Source of the DNA: Ophiothrix spiculata
Lineage: Eukaryota; Echinodermata; Ophiuroidea; Amphilepidida; Ophiotrichidae
Direction: 5' to 3' (one strand)
Assembly: GCA_000969725.1 (NCBI GenBank)
Contig: JXSR01S018818.1
DNA: 23,533 nt
The position numbers and the translations under genes were made by a program. Under the pieces are notes generated by a model. It searched no databases, was not told the DNA's origin, and saw nothing but the letters and a program-made list of their open reading frames with translations. Position 1 is the first letter of the stretch; each line of letters starts with the position of its first letter. This document shows, piece by piece, positions 20,540-23,533 of the stretch.

Positions 20540-21130
20540 TAAATTTTACATACTGTCTCAGAAAGTTCATCTATGCTAACTTGATCAACATTGTCCGTAT
20601 CAAGTGACTCAATATGTTCAATGAGAGAACTAAGATCTTGAATATCAGAAATTGAAAATGATGATATATATATTCCTCAGTCATATTCTTATCCCAGTCC
20701 TTTTTGACAGTTGTACAATTTGTAAATTTGCCATTAGGATTCTTTGCACATCTTTTGGTTTCAGCAACAGACTTCAATTCAATGTGCGTTTTAGTCTTGG
20801 AAGAGCAAGACAATGATAAACAAATTGGGTTGTGTTTATCAGACAGAAATTTATCAAATGTGTCTACACGGAAATCGACAATTTTAGAAAATAGGCTCGG
20901 AGAAGCTATATCGAACTTGCGTTATCGCAAGTTAGTTTTCCTTGATTTAAATCATCACCAAACCTACCATTGATAAAATGAATATCAAAATTCCTGCATA
21001 TATCAATTAATCTAGACCCATTTTTGTTGACATGCTTATCAGAATTGTACCTTTCTGTTGTATATCCAAGAGACATCAACTCGGCTTTAGAGTCATTGAC
21101 AGCGTCGGCAACGTCACCAATATCACTGTA
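20540..21130 (-). pseudogene. LINE-type retrotransposon endonuclease fragment, frameshifted
   Basis: On the minus strand three successive frames carry one collinear domain. The first (about 21130-20905) reads KHVNKNGSRLIDICRNFDIH and then FINGRFGDDLNQGKLTC. The second (about 20925-20690) reads DFRVDTFDKFLSDKHNPICL. The third (about 20655-20530) reads DIQDLSSLIEHIESLDTDN. The NG--L---C----I--NGR-GDD---GK-TC pattern, followed by an SD-H-P motif, is that of the endonuclease/exonuclease/phosphatase domain of non-LTR retrotransposons. The N-terminal catalytic part and all reverse transcriptase are missing. At least two frameshifts and a stop make it non-functional. Confidence 0.75.
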
Positions 21131-21189
21131 GGCACTTTAAGTTGAATGTCAGTAGTATACCTCGGGCTTTTGGTGCCTCTTTTGGCGCG

Positions 21190-21515
21190 AAGCACGTGAG
21201 GCACGGCGCGAGGCACGAGAGGCACAGGAATGGGCGCGGCTTCCGATTTCCGAATTTTAATTTGTCCCGTTCTCTGATTGGTCGATGAGCGCGTGAGCGA
21301 CTATTTGAAGGATCTGGCTTCTGATCGGTCTATTTTGAGCATGTGCAGTAGGGTCATTTTGAACTTGTACGCATGCGCAGTAGGTTTGAATAGTTAAAAA
21401 GAAGATGATTGGTTCGTTTTGTACGTATAAGTGTTCTGATTGGTCCTTGAACGTTCTGAAACGATCACGTGACCCGAAAAGGGTTATAAAAGGAGCCGAT
21501 TTTTGGAGGAGAGCA
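21190..21515 (+). promoter_or_regulatory. Promoter of the WW-domain gene
   Basis: Three GAGGCAC repeats (21198, 21210, 21219) are followed by inverted CCAAT boxes (ATTGG) at 21277, 21408 and 21439. There is an NRF1-like CGCATGCGCA at 21370-21379 and a CACGTG E-box in TCACGTGAC at 21465-21473. A TATAAAA box lies at 21485-21491, so transcription should start near 21515. The G+C and CpG content is clearly above that of the surrounding DNA. Confidence 0.7.
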
Positions 21516-21611
21516 TCATTTACCTTTTGATTCTGAAGAGAGTAGGACCGTTTTGTGTGGTGGAACCATTTATACGTACAGCTACATACAACATAGAGAC
21601 TCTATAGCATC

Positions 21612-22417
21612 ATGGACATGGAAACGAATGTAAATGAAGCGAAAACTATCACAGAAGAAGCAGCCGCGATGACCGGTGTTCTGGAAGATCAAACCCTGCC
21701 TCTGATTCCACAAGAACTCGTGGAAGCCGGATGGACTCGACAACGAAGTCCCAATCATGATCGTTATTACTATTTCAACGTGAAGACAAACGAATCAAAA
21801 TGGAATTTTGCCGATATGACCGCTACACCTCGTACTTTAACACCACCAATGACTTTGGATATTTCAATCCCTTTATATAATATGTCTGATTCGACATCCC
21901 CTTCTGCAGAGAAATGTCCACCAGTTTTACCATCAAGATCAACAGCAACAGCTGAAGTAACCCCATCAGCTCCAAATAGCCCCGATTCCACAACGTTGAT
22001 GGAATTCCCGGCACCACCACCAGCACCGGTTCAACCAATACCACCAGTAGTACCATCAGCAGAAACAACAAATATTGGTGTTCCACTTGATTGTGAGTCT
22101 CGAACTGGATTCTATCTGGGAGGTAAGCGATTTGTCGTGGTGAAATTAGTCAAATTACCAACCTCAAGATAAGGCCCCAGGGCGACTTTTTGCGGAAAGA
22201 AAGGACTTAATTTGACATTGTCAGAATGGAATGCCTTGTGTGGACATGTCGAAGGAATTCAACACAGTTTAGCAGATATCACAAAACACTGACTCACATC
22301 TTTGTATGGTCCATTTCAGATTTATCAAAGAACAAGCTGGTTCAACGTCGACGACGGAAGCAACAACAACTGAATATCACTGATGTGGAAGAAGCATTTT
22401 CAAAACTTCATGTATGA
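21612..22417 (+). CDS. WW-domain protein with basic C-terminal tail, two exons
   Basis: I do not recognise the family. Exon 1 is 21612-22122 and exon 2 is 22320-22417. A 197-bp intron has donor GGAG|GTAAGC and acceptor CCATTTCAG, phase 1. The product has 202 residues. Residues 40-66 form a WW domain: GWTRQRSPNHDRYYYFNVKT then NESKWNF, with signature tryptophans W41 and W64, a YYY core and N56. The usual final proline after the second Trp is replaced by F66. Residues about 70-155 are Ser/Thr/Pro-rich, with APPPAPVQPIPP. Exon 2 ends in a basic run QRRRRKQQQ and DVEEAFSKLHV. WW domains bind proline-rich ligands; a nuclear adaptor role is suggested by the basic tail but not shown. If unspliced, the frame would end at 22172. 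The ATG context (ATCATGG) is good, about 97 nt after the predicted start site. Confidence 0.78.
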
Positions 22418-22660
22418 CGACAAGAGATTTGGAACTTTTTAACAATGACTTGATAACTTTAAAACGGACTTTAGGGTGTATATATTGGACTTTACATTGG
22501 ACCTTTAGTTGTATTATATATATATTGGATTTTACACTGAACTTTAATAAGTTGTATATATCTATATATTATACAGATGTATGTAAATAGAATGACTAGG
22601 GAAAAAATGGAAACGATAAAAACGATATAAAATAAAATAAAATAAAATAATAACGCTGAT
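22418..22660 (+). terminator. 3' UTR and poly(A) signals of the WW-domain gene
   Basis: Overlapping AATAAA hexamers occupy about 22631-22650 (AAAATAAAATAAAATAAAAT), 210-230 bases after the stop codon. Before them is an imperfect two-copy direct repeat of about 42 bp (TATATTGGACTTTACATTGG at 22481, diverged copy at 22521). Confidence 0.65.
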
Positions 22661-22769
22661 GTTGGTTTGCCTGATCTATTTTTGTTAATAGTTTAGATTT
22701 AATAGCTCTTTCGGCTCAGTGGCTCAATTCGTGAAATTCGATCAGAAAGTCAAAATATTGGTATACATG

Positions 22770-22880
22770 ACAACCAATAATACCTTAAATTAACCAATTG
22801 AGCCGTTGAGACAGAGGAGCCTTTATGGAAAGAGGAATCATTATATAAAAGAGGAGGTGGTTCACCTTCTCTTGTCATTT
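22770..22880 (+). promoter_or_regulatory. Promoter of the C2H2 zinc-finger gene
   Basis: Two CCAAT boxes (22774-22778 and 22794-22798) precede a TATATAAAA box at about 22842-22850. Transcription would start near 22873. The short leader and the spacing to the ATG at 22906 mirror the arrangement of the preceding WW-domain gene. Confidence 0.7.
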
Positions 22881-22905
22881 CAACTCAAGACCTTGAAGGG
22901 TAAAC

Positions 22906-23533
22906 ATGGATTCTCTGTCCTCTCATAAAACGCATGATTGTCAAGTGTGTGGTAGAAGATTTAGAAAGAAATTCAATATGAAAAGACATATGAACACGCT
23001 CCATGCTGGAGAAAATTCGTCAAATGAGAGTGATGAAAGCAGTGACATGGAACTGAATGCTACCGACCCTGTTTTGCGGGCTGTTTTGGCGAATAAGAAC
23101 CTTAAAATTGAGACAGAGTCAGACTCGGATGATGGAAGTGTAACTGAGGTATCTGATGGGAAAGATCATTCAGAAACTGAAGAAGAGGAGGATGATGATG
23201 ATGGCAAAGACACAGAGTTAGACCTGGAAGATAACCCTGTTTTTCAGGATTGGTTAGACCAAGCTATGGAAGCAAGTGACGGAATGAGAGAAGAACAATA
23301 TGAAAAATATGTCAACGAAGGGATGAGTGAAGAAGAAGCTAAAGAAAAGGCCCATGACAAGGTGCTTTGGACTGTTCAGAAGAACTTTTTTGATCAGTAT
23401 GCTACATTTTTGTGGCATACTATCCACTTAGAAGATGCTGAAACACACCAAGGTATCCTGGTTGAGGTGCAGGAGAAATTAGAGAAGAAGGATGGACTAA
23501 GTGTAAGGAAAGCTATTAAGAAAGTGCTGGGAA
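22906..23533 (+). CDS. Single C2H2 zinc-finger, acidic protein (partial, runs off the right edge)
   Basis: An open frame of 209 codons starts at the ATG after the TATA promoter and has no stop before the window ends. A single C2H2 finger lies at the N terminus: C12, C15, H28, H33 (C-x2-C-x12-H-x4-H, with CQVCGRRFRKKFNMKRH). It is followed by a Ser/Asp/Glu-rich stretch (about 38-112) with the run TEEEEDDDD. A more ordered helical part follows, with NPVFQDWLDQAMEA, MSEEEAKEKAHDKV and FFDQYATFLWHTIHLEDAE. The family was not identified. A lone finger suggests protein or weak DNA binding, and the acidic region resembles an activation or histone-binding tail; both are inference. No intron is seen in the visible part. 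Confidence 0.78.
   Translation, partial: MDSLSSHKTHDCQVCGRRFRKKFNMKRHMNTLHAGENSSNESDESSDMELNATDPVLRAVLANKNLKIETESDSDDGSVTEVSDGKDHSETEEEEDDDDGKDTELDLEDNPVFQDWLDQAMEASDGMREEQYEKYVNEGMSEEEAKEKAHDKVLWTVQKNFFDQYATFLWHTIHLEDAETHQGILVEVQEKLEKKDGLSVRKAIKKVLG

Noticed and set aside
20236..20607. 123-codon plus-strand open frame
   Set aside because: No domain or promoter; its right end overlaps the antisense LINE relic.
21770..22086. Minus-strand frames opposite the WW-domain exon
   Set aside because: They are antisense shadows of the proline- and valine-rich coding sequence.

Overview
The window is eukaryotic nuclear DNA, AT-rich and intron-rich, full of short terminal-inverted-repeat elements. The word GGCCTA recurs (for example around 19157-19216). 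Together with a single PHF21-type gene having invertebrate exon structure, this suggests a marine deuterostome invertebrate such as an echinoderm or hemichordate. That placement is inference; no species-specific marker was recognised.

Positions 853-18621, minus strand, hold a complete-looking 12-exon gene for a PHF21A/BHC80-like protein, the PHD-finger subunit of the LSD1-CoREST histone demethylase complex. Every exon was found by translation plus splice sites, and the reading frame stays open across all joins (418 residues as modelled). The model has the N-terminal coiled coil, the conserved basic helix block, the PHD finger with all eight zinc ligands, and the C-terminal coiled coil. A 454-base assembly gap (10180-10633) lies in intron 4 and may hide one or more central exons.

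The introns contain a dense layer of non-autonomous elements. These include three near-perfect hairpins (4652-4767, 5555-5750, 8511-8634), an element with an 11-bp target duplication (7753-8021), a foldback element of about 2.3 kb carrying a nested 935-bp element (11870-14136), a piggyBac-like TTAA element with a second TTAA element inside it (14404-15217), a Tc1/mariner-like element (15488-15839; second copy at 19461-19810), and an element of about 1.1 kb with repeated GGTNACGGAAGGAC motifs (16019-17126).

Upstream of the PHF21A-like gene lies repeat-rich DNA: homopolymer tracts, an array of GAGTG/CACTC motifs, and a frameshifted minus-strand LINE endonuclease fragment at 20540-21130. To the right the character changes. 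Two compact plus-strand genes follow one another, each with its own TATA box and CCAAT boxes. The first (21612-22417, one intron) encodes a 202-residue WW-domain protein. The second (22906 to beyond the right edge) encodes a protein with one C2H2 zinc finger and a long acidic region. I could not assign either to a named family. Their dense layout beside a transposon relic makes this the part of the window most likely to hold something undescribed, either a lineage-specific gene pair or the left end of a larger mobile or virus-like insertion.
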